Shown: positions 19,126 to 27,009 of the stretch, piece after piece | How positions within the stretch are numbered: position 1 is the stretch's first letter | How the letters are laid out: each line of letters starts with the position of its first letter | Source of the DNA: Rhodoplanes sp963712435 | GTDB lineage: Bacteria > Pseudomonadota > Alphaproteobacteria > Rhizobiales > Xanthobacteraceae | DNA: 64,000 nt | Direction: 5' to 3' | Assembly (NCBI GenBank): GCA_963712435.1 | Contig: CAVQIB010000010.1 | Location: forward strand, 124,001-188,000 | Made by a program: the position numbers and the translations under genes | The notes under the pieces: generated by a model | Seen by the model: the letters and a program-made list of their open reading frames with translations, nothing else | Databases searched by the model: none | What the model was told of the DNA's origin: nothing

Positions 19126-19527
19126 TGCGGTCTCCGATCGTCCAAACGCTTTCCAAGCAGCCGGAATGGCGGCGTGCTGTGTACGATGCGCCGGAGATAA
19201 CGCCGTATGCCGACGAATGATCCGTCCAAGACCGCGCCGGCGCGGACGCGCGCCCCGCGGAGCGATGCCGTCGCCGTTTGCGCATTCTTCCACGATGGTC
19301 CGACGCGGTGATGCGCGGGCTTCTGCGGGGCGTGAACCAAGCGGCCCGGAGCGCATTCCACCTACAGATTCGGCCAAAGTTGTATGCGGAACGAGACGAG
19401 GCGCCGGTTTGCCGCACACCGGGGCGTCTCCAGCTCGGGAGCCGTCGCTGGTCTCGCCGTCAATCCGCAGCAAAACTACCGTAAAATGCCAGGAGACGAC
19501 CGCCTGACAGGACGAAGGGACTACGAA
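19126..19527. other. Intergenic region, no supported gene
   Basis: About 400 bases between the divergent DUF1194 and phasin genes. Open frames here lack ribosome sites and family-like sequence. It presumably carries the DUF1194 promoter; nothing else stands out before the phasin operators. Confidence 0.4.
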
Positions 19528-19529
19528 AT

Positions 19530-19559
19530 TGCAATTGCATCCTTCATGTTGCAGTGCAA
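19530..19559. promoter_or_regulatory. Two TGC palindromes, candidate PhaR operators
   Basis: TGCAATTGCA (19530-19539) and TTGCAGTGCAA (19549-19559) are perfect palindromes 19 bases apart centre to centre, ending 59 bases before the phasin start. PhaR, the polyhydroxybutyrate-sensing repressor of alphaproteobacteria, is known to bind TGC-rich inverted repeats before phasin genes. Assignment to PhaR is an inference. Confidence 0.6.
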
Positions 19560-19617
19560 TAATGATCAAATAGAAGGCGGCCGGGGAAGTTCGGATCCGC
19601 CAGGACAGGAGAGCAAG

Positions 19618-20019
19618 ATGATGAAGGGAACGACGCCGCCATTCGAGATCCCGAACGAAATGAGGGCCGTGGCAGAACGAAGCGTCGAGCAGGCGAAGCT
19701 CGCCTTCAACAATTACATGCAGGCGGCTCAGGAAGCGGTTTCCACCTTCGAAGAGCGGGTCAAGGCGAGCCAGGTCGGCGCGCAGGGCATCAGCAAGAAG
19801 GCGATGACCTTCGCCGAGCGTAACGTCTTGTCGGCGTTCGAGTTTGCCCAGAAGATCGTCCAGGCCAAAGACATTCAGGAAATGGTCCGGATGCAAACCG
19901 AATTCGTCCAGTCGCAAATCCAGGCTCTCAGCGAGCAGGTCAAGGATCTGGGCGAGACGGCGACCAAGAGCGCGATGGACAGCGTGAAAACGCCCGCGAA
20001 GGGCGGTTTATCGTCCTGA
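19618..20019 (+). CDS. Phasin family protein
   Basis: 133 residues, almost entirely amphipathic helix, with the phasin_2 pattern: EMRAVAERSVEQAKLAFNNY, MQAAQEAVSTFEERV, and the NVLSAFEFAQKIVQAKDIQE repeat region followed by MVRMQTEFVQSQIQALSEQV and KDLGETATKSA. Phasins coat polyhydroxyalkanoate granules and control their size. The start ATG 19618 is followed by a second ATG and preceded by AGGACAGGAGAG. Two perfect TGC palindromes upstream suggest PhaR repression relieved when polymer is present. The acetoacetate-CoA ligase at 10220 is a plausible partner in polymer recycling. Confidence 0.95.
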   Translation: MMKGTTPPFEIPNEMRAVAERSVEQAKLAFNNYMQAAQEAVSTFEERVKASQVGAQGISKKAMTFAERNVLSAFEFAQKIVQAKDIQEMVRMQTEFVQSQIQALSEQVKDLGETATKSAMDSVKTPAKGGLSS

Positions 20020-20143
20020 CCGATTAGGCGAACGCTCCCCCGGCACTGCGCGTTCACATTGAAAGCTGCGTTGCGGCAATCTTGCTGCATCGCAGCATAT
20101 TACCGAATTTAGAGAGCATCCGCCGTTTGCGTCGCTGCCGTGC

Positions 20144-20281
20144 TTACCAGGCTTCCACCCAGCGTCCGACGTCATAGACGCACGCGGCGACGACGCAGGC
20201 GGCAACGCCGCTCCATACCAGCGTCAACGCGATCGCGAGATTAGCGCGGCCCACCTCTCGCACGGTAAGATGATGTGGCAT
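20144..20281 (-). CDS. Small single-pass membrane protein
   Basis: 45 residues: a polar lead MPHHLTVREVGRAN, one hydrophobic helix (LAIALTLVWSGVAACVVAAC) and a short tail. ATG 20281 is preceded by GGGAGCGG at a good distance, which decides this start over a longer frame. The length and composition resemble small conserved proteins of Bradyrhizobium relatives, but no function is known to me. It stands alone in a gene-poor stretch. Confidence 0.6.
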   Translation of the reverse strand: MPHHLTVREVGRANLAIALTLVWSGVAACVVAACVYDVGRWVEAW

Positions 20282-20510
20282 GGCGATCCGCTCCCAGAGT
20301 TTGAACCAAATAGTTAACTCTCTGCGGGCGAAAAAGTGCACCCAGCATTCTGCAATCCAGAATTGATGAAAACGCATGGCGGAGGACGCTCCACCAGCAC
20401 GGCATAGGCATCGTTGCGACGAAGCCTGCCCTCTGACTGATCCGGGGCTGGGAACCGGTTCGTTATCAGAATGCGATCACGGCGGCTCGCTGGGATCGAG
20501 CCGGCGATTC
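20282..20510. other. Intergenic region, no supported gene
   Basis: Contains the presumed promoter of the 45-residue membrane protein and a relatively AT-rich patch. No RNA gene or inverted repeat is evident before the repeat that begins at 20511. Confidence 0.35.
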
Positions 20511-20675
20511 GAGAGCACGATGAATTGGTTCTGCATCAACCAACTCCCGGCGTCATCGCCGCGCAAGCGGGCGATCCAGTAAACACAAACGCTTTTCGGT
20601 GATTAACGGATGCCGGCCTGCGCGGGGCATAACCACTGAGGCTGGGATGTCGCTCCAAGGCGAGATCATCGCGAT
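20511..20675. repeat. BIME-like interspersed repeat, copy 2
   Basis: Aligns along about 165 bases with 12186-12350, including ATCAACCAACTCCC, GCGCAAGCGGGCGATCCAGT, the AAACACAAA spacer, TTTTCGGTGATTA, and CTGCGCGGGGCAT, then CCACTGAGG and GGGATG. One hairpin arm is damaged here (CGCCGCGCAAGCGGGCG), so this copy has diverged. Confidence 0.75.
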
Positions 20676-20816
20676 CCGAGGCCCCTCCTTTACGAGCGGA
20701 GAGCCTGTCTCATAGGATTTGGCATCGTCCCGCTTGGATTCGGCGTGGTCCCGCCGCAGCGCCCGAAGGGACGATCATTCCCCGCCCAGCCGGCCTTGCC
20801 AGGCCAGGCGCAGCGG

Positions 20817-21827
20817 TCATTGGACCGAGGTCGTGTCCGCGGGCGCGGCGTTTTCCCCCGCCGGAGCGGTGTAGCGGTACTGATACGTCTGAGGCGTCGC
20901 CGAAAAGCCGTCAGGGGTGGTCCATTGCTCGATTGCCGGCCTTCCCGGCCGGCGCGACGCCCGACGAGCGACTTTGATCTTGCCGCGCGGTTTGTCGGCA
21001 TCCTTCCGCTCCGATTTCGCGGCGGCCTTACGCGCCGACGAGCGGGCGACTTTCCTTTTGGCCGCCGTGGACTTGTTCGCGCTCTTGCTCGATCGGGTTT
21101 GCGCGGCCTCGGACGCAGGGTCGGAATCCGGCCCTATGGCGGCGGCGGGACCACCGGCTGGCGCCGCGGCCTCGTCCGGTTTCGCCTTCTCCGGGGCAGC
21201 GCCTGGGCGTCGGCAGGGTGCTTGCGTTCGGCCGCGGGCTCGGCGGCAAAGGCGAGCGCGGGCGGTCCGGCCGAAACGGGCGCCGCCGCCGCGTCGTGCT
21301 TCGCGTCCGGCGCGGAGGTGGATGCGGCTCCGGCCGGCGCGGCGACCGGCAAAGGCTCGAGCGTTTCGGCGGACTTCGCCGAAGGAGTCCGAAAGAGCAG
21401 CCTGGCCGGCGGCCGCCGCTCGATCCGGACCTGCTCCGTCCCAACGCCCGTCGGCGATGTCGCTGGGCTTCGCGGGGCTGGGCGTCTCGGTGAGGTGCAC
21501 CGCGGCAAGGTCCGCCTCACGCGGCGCGGCCGCAGCCGCCGCCTCCGACCCGGAGCTTGGCTTGTCCACGCTCGCCGAATGAGCCGGCGCAAGCGCGCCC
21601 GCCGCATCCGCCGGCGCCTCGGCCCGATCGCCATCCAGGCCCGAGGATTGACGCTCGATCGTGGCGGGTGGCACGATCGCCTGCTGGACGAGAGACCGTC
21701 CCACACTCGGCACCTCGCCGATACGCGTGCGCACATCCGGCTCGGGCACCAGACCGCGCGCGGTCACCGCCAGCGCGAGCACCACCAGGCCGGTCGCGGC
21801 GAGAAAAAGTCGAATGGCGACAAGCAT
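20817..21827 (-). CDS. Membrane-anchored low-complexity hypothetical protein, frame shifted twice
   Basis: Starts at ATG 21827 with a single N-terminal membrane helix (MLVAIRLFLAATGLVVLALA). RGLVPEPDVRTRIGEVPSVG follows, then a long Ala/Pro-rich region and a Lys/Arg/Ala-rich stretch (SKSANKSTAAKRKVARSSAR) ending near EQWTTPDGFSATPQTYQYRY. The natural-looking middle (AETLEPLPVAAPAGAASTSA, then DAKHDAAAAPVSAGPPALAF) is in a different frame from both ends, so one shift lies near 21410 and one near 21200. It is probably a periplasmic tail protein anchored in the inner membrane. The basic, Ala-rich region resembles histone-H1-like or TonB-like linkers, but no family is recognised. Confidence 0.55.
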   Translation of the reverse strand: MLVAIRLFLAATGLVVLALAVTARGLVPEPDVRTRIGEVPSVGRSLVQQAIVPPATIERQSSGLDGDRAEAPADAAGALAPAHSASVDKPSSGSEAAAAAAPREADLAAVHLTETPSPAKPSDIADGRWDGAGPDRAAAAGQAALSDSFGEVRRNARAFAGRRAGRSRIHLRAGREARRGGGARFGRTARARLCRRARGRTQAPCRRPGAAPEKAKPDEAAAPAGGPAAAIGPDSDPASEAAQTRSSKSANKSTAAKRKVARSSARKAAAKSERKDADKPRGKIKVARRASRRPGRPAIEQWTTPDGFSATPQTYQYRYTAPAGENAAPADTTSVQ

Positions 21828-22102
21828 GTCGTGCCTACCTCCGCGAACTGGAATTGCATCCGCCGCACCGCACGATGCTCCGCCGAGACGAAGCCGCCGA
21901 TACGCACGCACTCGCTGCTGCTGATTTGTTCAGCCGACAGGCTAACAGAGTCGCCGGTCTTGGTGAATTGCCCGAAGCCGAATGGCCGAGACGTCTGCGC
22001 GCATTCCGCGCCGGCGCAGGCCCAGCCGAGATGCGCCCCGGTCGGCCGATATTGTGCGGATTTGGGGGCGCTGCTACCGTCGCAGCGCTCGATATGCGCA
22101 TC

Positions 22103-22178
22103 GGGCCCGTAGCTCAATGGTCAGAGCTAGCGGCTCATAACCGCTTGGTTGCAGGTTCGAGTCCTGCCGGGCCCACCA
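22103..22178 (+). tRNA. tRNA-Ile2 (CAU anticodon)
   Basis: 76 bases fold as a complete cloverleaf: acceptor GGGCCCG pairs with CGGGCCC, the D-arm holds GCTC/GAGC, the anticodon stem is GCGG/CCGC with loop CTCATAA (anticodon CAT at 22136-22138), and the T-arm GCAGG/CCTGC holds TTCGAGT. CCA is encoded. The loop together with CTTGGTTGC after it matches tRNA-Ile2, whose C34 is modified to lysidine to read AUA, better than elongator tRNA-Met. That choice is an inference. Confidence 0.92.
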
Positions 22179-22244
22179 ATAGAATCAATGGCTGCTTGAT
22201 AAGTTGGTGGAGCTAGTTGGTTACGGGGTGGGCTGGGGGTACGA

Positions 22245-22835
22245 ATGCGCCTCACGAAAATCGACGTTGCCGAGGCGCATTTGATCAGCGCTGTGCGTCT
22301 TCGCTTCCAGTGCGGCCCGCCGGCATCGGTCTATCTTCTAGCTGGCTCAGCGCGAGAGATTTTGACGACGATCGGGGGCAAGATTGGGGTCCGAACACTG
22401 CTCCATGGCGTCGCCGATAGTCTAGGCCGACCGCTCCAAGAGCTTATCGATGCTGCACACCAGCACGTTAACTTCCTCAAACACGCCGATCGAGACCCGC
22501 AAGCCGTGCTCGAAGAACTCACGGAAAACGACGTTGATAACCTGTTATTCGTCGCATGCCATGACCTGCTTCGAGTTGCTAAAGGCCAACCGATCGAGGC
22601 CCAAGTTTTTGAAGCTTGGTGGTTAGCAATTAGCTGGCCAAAAGTCGCGCAAGCACCGCTGAAAGCTCAACCGATCATTCGTCGTTTGCTCAAGCATTAT
22701 TTTCCAGGAATTCGGTCGCTTTCACGTGAAGAACAGCTTCGCTTAGGATGGGTAAAGCTCCAAGACGCAACCACTGATCCCAACCTGCGAATGGAACTTC
22801 AGCGCGAAATCGTGCTGCCTCTTGGTGCCGCCTAA
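22245..22835 (+). CDS. Conserved hypothetical protein of lower GC, directly beside a tRNA
   Basis: 196 residues, mostly helical by composition, with no signal peptide or membrane helix. Notable segments are KIDVAEAHLISAVRLRFQCG, AGSAREILTTIGGKIGVRTL, AHQHVNFLKHADRDPQAVLE, DNLLFVACHDLLRVAKGQPI and EAQVFEAWWLAISWPKVAQA. I recognise it only as a type of orphan gene found in several Bradyrhizobium relatives; no function is known. GC content and codon use are clearly below those of the flanking genes (AAA, TTT, TTA and GTT codons are frequent). Its place 66 bases after a tRNA, a standard integration site, suggests acquisition by transfer. The AHQHVNFLKHADRD motif is the best handle for a search. 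Confidence 0.75.
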   Translation: MRLTKIDVAEAHLISAVRLRFQCGPPASVYLLAGSAREILTTIGGKIGVRTLLHGVADSLGRPLQELIDAAHQHVNFLKHADRDPQAVLEELTENDVDNLLFVACHDLLRVAKGQPIEAQVFEAWWLAISWPKVAQAPLKAQPIIRRLLKHYFPGIRSLSREEQLRLGWVKLQDATTDPNLRMELQREIVLPLGAA

Positions 22836-22885
22836 TACTGATCCGCGACGTGATCGGATGCTCCCGGCGTCCACCGCGCGCGGCC

Positions 22886-23494
22886 CTACCCCGCGGCCCT
22901 CACCGACGCGCCGCCGAACAGATCGCGTTCGACGAGTCCGCAGATCGCGTGCGCCGCGACGATATGAATCTGCTGGATCAGCGGCGTCTCTCCCGACGGG
23001 GCGGCAAGGCAATGATCGCAATAGGCCGTCATGTCCCGGCGGCCGTCCCCGGTGAACCCGATCGTGACCATCCCGATCTCGCGCGCCGCCTCGAGCGCGC
23101 AAAGCACATTCGGCGAGCGGCCCGAGGTCGAGAGCGCAAGAAAGATGTCGCCCGGCCGTCCGAGGCCACGCACCTGGCGCTCGAATACCCGGTCGAAGCC
23201 GTAATCGTTGCCGATCGCGGTCAGCACCGAGGTGTCGGTGGTCAGCGCGATCGCCGGCAGCGGCGCGCGGTCGAACCCGAAGCGCGACAGCAATTCGCCG
23301 GCGATGTGCTGCGCATCGGCCGCGCTGCCGCCATTGCCGGCGATCAGCAGCTTCCCGCCGTTGCGGAACGCCCGGGTGATGGCGTCGGCGATGGCGGCGA
23401 TCGCCGCCCGCACGCCGGGGTCGGCGGCTGCCCGGCCAAGCACCTCGCACGACTGGCGAAAATGCGCGGCGACCACATCGTTCCTGTCGATCAT
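22886..23494 (-). CDS. gmhA: Phosphoheptose isomerase (SIS domain)
   Basis: 202 residues of the GmhA family, which converts sedoheptulose 7-phosphate to D-glycero-manno-heptose 7-phosphate, the first step to the heptose of lipopolysaccharide core or other glycans. The SIS core is clear: LLIAGNGGSAADAQHIAGEL at about residues 49-68, LTTDTSVLTAIGNDYGFDRV, and the phosphate-binding FLALSTSGRSPNVLCALEAA. The C-terminal QQIHIVAAHAICGLVERDLF carries the conserved His/Glu of the active site. It is divergent to gmhB, 138 bases away, forming a split heptose pair. No hldE or hddA/hddC gene is in the window, so whether the product is ADP- or GDP-heptose cannot be decided. Confidence 0.93.
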   Translation of the reverse strand: MIDRNDVVAAHFRQSCEVLGRAAADPGVRAAIAAIADAITRAFRNGGKLLIAGNGGSAADAQHIAGELLSRFGFDRAPLPAIALTTDTSVLTAIGNDYGFDRVFERQVRGLGRPGDIFLALSTSGRSPNVLCALEAAREIGMVTIGFTGDGRRDMTAYCDHCLAAPSGETPLIQQIHIVAAHAICGLVERDLFGGASVRAAG

Positions 23495-23632
23495 CTGCCC
23501 TTTCCGCTCAAGTCGGACGCAGTATAACCTGTTTTACGAGGGCGGAAGCGCCGATCGGCGGCTTGGCGAGCGGCTCGGTGTCGGCGTCACGCCTCTTGGC
23601 GCGAGTACCGCGAGAGGCCGACGCCCGAGGAC

Positions 23633-24286
23633 ATGCGCATGCGGGAACTCGACGATCGGATCGATTTCGAGGGCGTCTGGTGCGAGGTGCGCGACGGCGC
23701 CGCGCGCGGCGGCGCGGCCCTGTTCCTCGATCGCGACGGCGTCGTGGTCGAGGAGGCGGACTATCTGTGCCGAGCCGAAGACGTGCGCATCCTTGCCGGA
23801 GCCGCCGCGGTGATCGCCGCCGCCAACCGGCGGGGCGTGCCGGTCGTGCTGGTGACCAACCAGTCGGGCATCGGCCGCGGCTATTTCGGCTGGCCTGCGT
23901 TCGCAGCGGTGCAGGACGCGATCCGGTCGGGGCTCGACGCGCAGGGCGCGCATGTCGACGCGGTCTATGCCTGTCCGCATCATCCGGCCGGCCGGGGCGC
24001 GTTCGCAATCCCGCATCACCCCGCGCGCAAGCCCAATCCCGGCATGCTGCTGCGCGCCGCCGCCGATCTCGACCTCGATCTGCCGGCATCCTGGCTGGTC
24101 GGCGACAAAAGCATCGATGTCGAAGCGGCCAGGCGTGCGGGCCTCGCCGGCGCCCTGCACGTGCTGACCGGCTATGGCGAGGCGGAACGCGGGGAATCGG
24201 CGCGGCTCGCCGGTCCCGGCTTCGAGGTGCGCTTCGGTCGCTCGATCGCCGACGCGGTCGCGCTGCCGATCCTCGCGCCCGGTTGA
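23633..24286 (+). CDS. gmhB: D-glycero-manno-heptose 1,7-bisphosphate 7-phosphatase-like HAD enzyme
   Basis: 217 residues of the HAD-IIIA/GmhB family. FLDRDGVVVEEADYLC (from residue 31) carries the nucleophile and acid Asp pair, VVLVTNQSGIGRGYF is motif II, and ARKPNPGMLLRAAADL with SWLVGDKSIDVEAARRAGLA supplies motifs III and IV. The zinc loop typical of GmhB begins with ACPHHP, but the second Cys pair is missing (AFAIPHHPARKP), so metal binding may be altered. It removes the 7-phosphate of heptose bisphosphate. Paired with gmhA, it points to heptose synthesis feeding a surface glycan, possibly the one modified by the neighbouring carbamoyltransferase. Confidence 0.88.
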   Translation: MRMRELDDRIDFEGVWCEVRDGAARGGAALFLDRDGVVVEEADYLCRAEDVRILAGAAAVIAAANRRGVPVVLVTNQSGIGRGYFGWPAFAAVQDAIRSGLDAQGAHVDAVYACPHHPAGRGAFAIPHHPARKPNPGMLLRAAADLDLDLPASWLVGDKSIDVEAARRAGLAGALHVLTGYGEAERGESARLAGPGFEVRFGRSIADAVALPILAPG

Positions 24287-24355
24287 TCTCCTCGTCAGTC
24301 GCTGGAAACGGCCGGCGGCGCGGCGGCGACGCTTCGGCCCATCGCTGCGGCAGCG

Positions 24356-26194
24356 TCAATCGAGCTCGAAGGCGTCCTTGTAATCGCGCGCGAGCGACTG
24401 GTCCTGCTCCTCCTTGCGCAGCAGGCAATTGCCGGCGACCAGGAGATCGAGCTCGGCGCCCATGAAACAGTGGAACGCGTCTTCCGGCGTGCACACGATC
24501 GGTTCGCCGCGCACGTTGAAGCTCGTGTTCACCAGCACCGGGCAGCCGGTCTTCTCCTTGAAGCGGGTCAGCAGCGCGTGGTAGCGCGGATTGGTGTCGG
24601 CATGCACCGTCTGGATGCGCGCCGAATAATCGACATGCGTGACGGCGGGGATGTCCGAGCGCGGGACGTTGAGCTTGTCGATGCCGAACAGGGCCTGCTC
24701 CTGCGCCGTCATGGCGCGGCGGCGTTCGGGCACGATGTCGGCGACGAGCAGCATGTAAGGCGAATCGCCGTCGAAGTCGAACCATTCGGCGACGTCCTCG
24801 CGCAGCACCGACGGCGCGAAGGGCCGGAAGCTCTCGCGAAACTTGACCTTCAGGTTCAGCATTTTCTGCATGGTCGGCGAGCGCGGATCGGCGAGAATGG
24901 ACCGCCCGCCCAGCGCGCGCGGGCCGAATTCCATGCGCCCCTGCATCCAGCCGACCGCCTGGCCCGTCGCGAGCGCTTCCGCCGTCGCCTCGATCACCTC
25001 GTTTTCCGGAAGCACGTGAAAGCGCGCGCCCTGCGCGACCAGCCGCTTCTCGATGTCCGCCTGCTCGAATGCCGGCCCGAGATAGGCGCCGCGCATGCGA
25101 TCGGCGTTGGTCGGCGCGCGCTCGTTGCCGAGAAACAGATGCCAGGCCGCGAGCGCGGCGCCCACCGCGCCGCCGGCGTCGCCCGCCGCCGGCTGAATCC
25201 AGATATTGGGGAAAGCGCCGTCGCGCAGCACCTTGCCGTTGGCGACGCAATTGAGCGCGACGCCGCCGGCGAGGCAGAGATTGGGCATCTGGTATTCGCG
25301 GGCAAGCGAGCGCGCGAGCCGCAGAATCACCTCCTCGGTGACGGCCTGGATCGAGGCGGCCACGTCCATGTGGAAGTTCGTCAGCAAATCCTTGTCCGGC
25401 CGCCGCACCGGCTGGCCGAACAGATCGGCGAAACCGTCATTCGTCATGGTCAGGCCGACGCAGTAATTGAAATAGTCCATGTTGAGATGGAACGTGCCGT
25501 CGTCCTTCAGGTGGATGAGCTTGTCGAGAATGAGGTTGCGATAGCGCGGCTCGCCATAGGGCGCGAGGCCCATCAGCTTGTACTCGCCCGAATTGACCTT
25601 GAACCCCGTGTAATAGGTGAAGGCCGAATAGAGGAGGCCGAGCGAGTGCGGGAAATGCAGCTCCTTGTGAACCGCGATGTCGCGGCCGCGCCCGATCGCG
25701 ACCGACGTCGTCGGCCACTCGCCGACGCCGTCCATGGTCAGGATCACCGCCTCGTCGAAGGGCGAAGGATAGAAGGCGCTCGCGGCATGGCTTAGATGGT
25801 GCTCGCTGAACAGGAGCCGCGTCTGCCAATCGAAGTCCGGCGCGAGCGTCTGCAGTTGCCGGCGCAGCAGATCCTTCTGGAACAGCTTCTCGCGAATCCA
25901 CACCGGAATCGCCGTCTTGAACGAGCGGAACCCGCGCGGGGCGAAGGCGACATAGGTCTCGAGCAATCGTTCGAATTTGAGAAACGGCTTCTCGTAGAAG
26001 ACCACGAGATCGATATCGGCGAGCGCCCCGCCCGACTGAGCCACGCAATAGGCGATCGCGTTCTCCGGATAGCGGGCGTCGTGCTTGACGCGCGTGAACC
26101 GCTCCTCCTGGGCCGCGGCGACGATCTCGCCATCGACCACCAGAGCGGCGGCGCTGTCGTGATAGAAGGCGGAGATCCCGAGTATCCGCGTCAC
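24356..26194 (-). CDS. Carbamoyltransferase (NodU/CmcH/TobZ/SxtI family)
   Basis: 612 residues, normal for the family. The N-terminal Kae1-like domain starts ILGISAFYHDSAAALVVDGE and AAAQEERFTRVKHD, followed by the metal-binding FSEHHLSHAASAFYPSPFDE, TMDGVGEWPTTSVAIGRG and LGLLYSAFTYYTGFKVNSGE. LCLAGGVALNCVANGKVLRD and FGPRALGGRSILADPRS close it. The C-terminal YrdC-like domain includes SFRPFAPSVLREDVAEWFDF and TGCPVLVNTSFNVRGEPIVC. Such enzymes make carbamoyl-adenylate from carbamoyl phosphate and ATP and transfer it to a hydroxyl of a sugar or natural product. It is the last gene of a three-gene minus-strand operon with DUF5989 and SxtJ-like proteins, the same trio as sxtI-J-K of saxitoxin clusters. 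The acceptor here is unknown; heptose genes are adjacent. Confidence 0.95.
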   Translation of the reverse strand: MTRILGISAFYHDSAAALVVDGEIVAAAQEERFTRVKHDARYPENAIAYCVAQSGGALADIDLVVFYEKPFLKFERLLETYVAFAPRGFRSFKTAIPVWIREKLFQKDLLRRQLQTLAPDFDWQTRLLFSEHHLSHAASAFYPSPFDEAVILTMDGVGEWPTTSVAIGRGRDIAVHKELHFPHSLGLLYSAFTYYTGFKVNSGEYKLMGLAPYGEPRYRNLILDKLIHLKDDGTFHLNMDYFNYCVGLTMTNDGFADLFGQPVRRPDKDLLTNFHMDVAASIQAVTEEVILRLARSLAREYQMPNLCLAGGVALNCVANGKVLRDGAFPNIWIQPAAGDAGGAVGAALAAWHLFLGNERAPTNADRMRGAYLGPAFEQADIEKRLVAQGARFHVLPENEVIEATAEALATGQAVGWMQGRMEFGPRALGGRSILADPRSPTMQKMLNLKVKFRESFRPFAPSVLREDVAEWFDFDGDSPYMLLVADIVPERRRAMTAQEQALFGIDKLNVPRSDIPAVTHVDYSARIQTVHADTNPRYHALLTRFKEKTGCPVLVNTSFNVRGEPIVCTPEDAFHCFMGAELDLLVAGNCLLRKEEQDQSLARDYKDAFELD

Positions 26195-26236
26195 GCGGCG
26201 CGCTTCCTCTGCATCAGCCGATGCGAGCGTCGTGCA

Positions 26237-26386
26237 TCAGAACAGCGTGTAGATGAACGGCGCGACGGCCGAGCCGGATGAGAGCACCACCAGCCCGCCC
26301 AGCAGCAGCAGCATGAGGATGATGGGCGCGAGCCAGAATTTCTTGCGCGCGCGCAGGAAACTCCACAATTCGTGAAGAAACGACAT
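26237..26386 (-). CDS. DUF5989 (SxtK-like) small membrane protein
   Basis: 49 residues: MSFLHELWSFLRARKKFWLA, then one strongly hydrophobic helix (PIILMLLLLGGLVVLSSGSA) and the closing VAPFIYTLF. The aromatic, basic N-terminus followed by the Leu-rich helix and the FIYTLF end is the DUF5989 pattern, a tiny family found beside SxtI-type carbamoyltransferases. ATG 26386 has GGGGGAGCGG upstream. It lies 42 bases before the carbamoyltransferase and 19 after the SxtJ-like gene, so the three are likely one mRNA. A role as a membrane adaptor for the transferase is an inference from constant gene neighbourhood. Confidence 0.85.
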   Translation of the reverse strand: MSFLHELWSFLRARKKFWLAPIILMLLLLGGLVVLSSGSAVAPFIYTLF

Positions 26387-26405
26387 CCGCTCCCCCGATC
26401 AGGCA

Positions 26406-26876
26406 TCAGAACTGGTTCCGCATCGACTCTGCGTCGATGCTGCGCTGCGCCCGCACGATCCAATAGCTGTCGCGCTGCGCCCGGTCGCGCCGGCCGATAT
26501 CGAGCACGTCCTTGCCGAACAGGCGCATCAGCAGCGCCGTCGGCACGACAGCCAGCACGAAGATCAAGCCCATGACCAGCGGGCTCACCACGGCATGCAG
26601 CAGCATGCCGAAACGGAACCACACGATATTGAGAGGGTGCAGCACGCGCGGCGCGACGAGCGTCGGCACAAGGAAGGCGAGCGCGACGAGGAACGCCCAC
26701 AGCCGCGGCGAGCCGCCCCATATCGCCGGCCAGACGCCGATCACGACAAAGACGACGACGAAGACCGCGCCGAAACTTCGATCCGAACCGGGGCGGACCG
26801 GCCCGCTGTGCCCTTGGATGTCCTGCAAAACAGTCCCCGTCCGATGGCGGACGCGGGCGGAGAATCGCCGCGCCAT
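26406..26876 (-). CDS. SxtJ-like membrane protein
   Basis: 156 residues as drawn, with about three to four hydrophobic helices: SFGAVFVVVFVVIGVWPAIW, PRLWAFLVALAFLVPTLVAP and LLHAVVSPLVMGLIFVLAVV, then the conserved end TALLMRLFGKDVLDIGRRDR. GSDRSFG and FGKDVL are marks of the SxtJ family, integral membrane proteins encoded beside sxtI carbamoyltransferases. The first 18 residues are basic and poorly conserved; a TTG start at QDIQGHSGPVRPGSDRSFG may be the true one. It is the first gene of the trio. Its function is not established anywhere to my knowledge. Confidence 0.85.
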   Translation of the reverse strand: MARRFSARVRHRTGTVLQDIQGHSGPVRPGSDRSFGAVFVVVFVVIGVWPAIWGGSPRLWAFLVALAFLVPTLVAPRVLHPLNIVWFRFGMLLHAVVSPLVMGLIFVLAVVPTALLMRLFGKDVLDIGRRDRAQRDSYWIVRAQRSIDAESMRNQF

Positions 26877-27009
26877 TGTCCGCCAGAGGCTTTTCCGGTC
26901 CTAAAGAGCGCCGGTTGTCCTTCCCGTCAATAGGAACCGCCGTCCAGCCGCTTTCGCATTGAAGCGCAACGACAATCCGCCGTGGCGCCGGCCGGCGACA
27001 GACCGCACG

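Noticed and set aside
19166..19507. Small plus-strand gene between DUF1194 and phasin
   Set aside because: It lacks a ribosome site, shows Arg/Ser/Pro bias typical of chance frames, and overlaps the phasin control region.
22103..22178. Elongator tRNA-Met instead of tRNA-Ile2
   Set aside because: The CAU loop alone is ambiguous, but the CTTGGTTGC variable region and the acceptor stem fit Ile2; kept as an inference rather than excluded absolutely.
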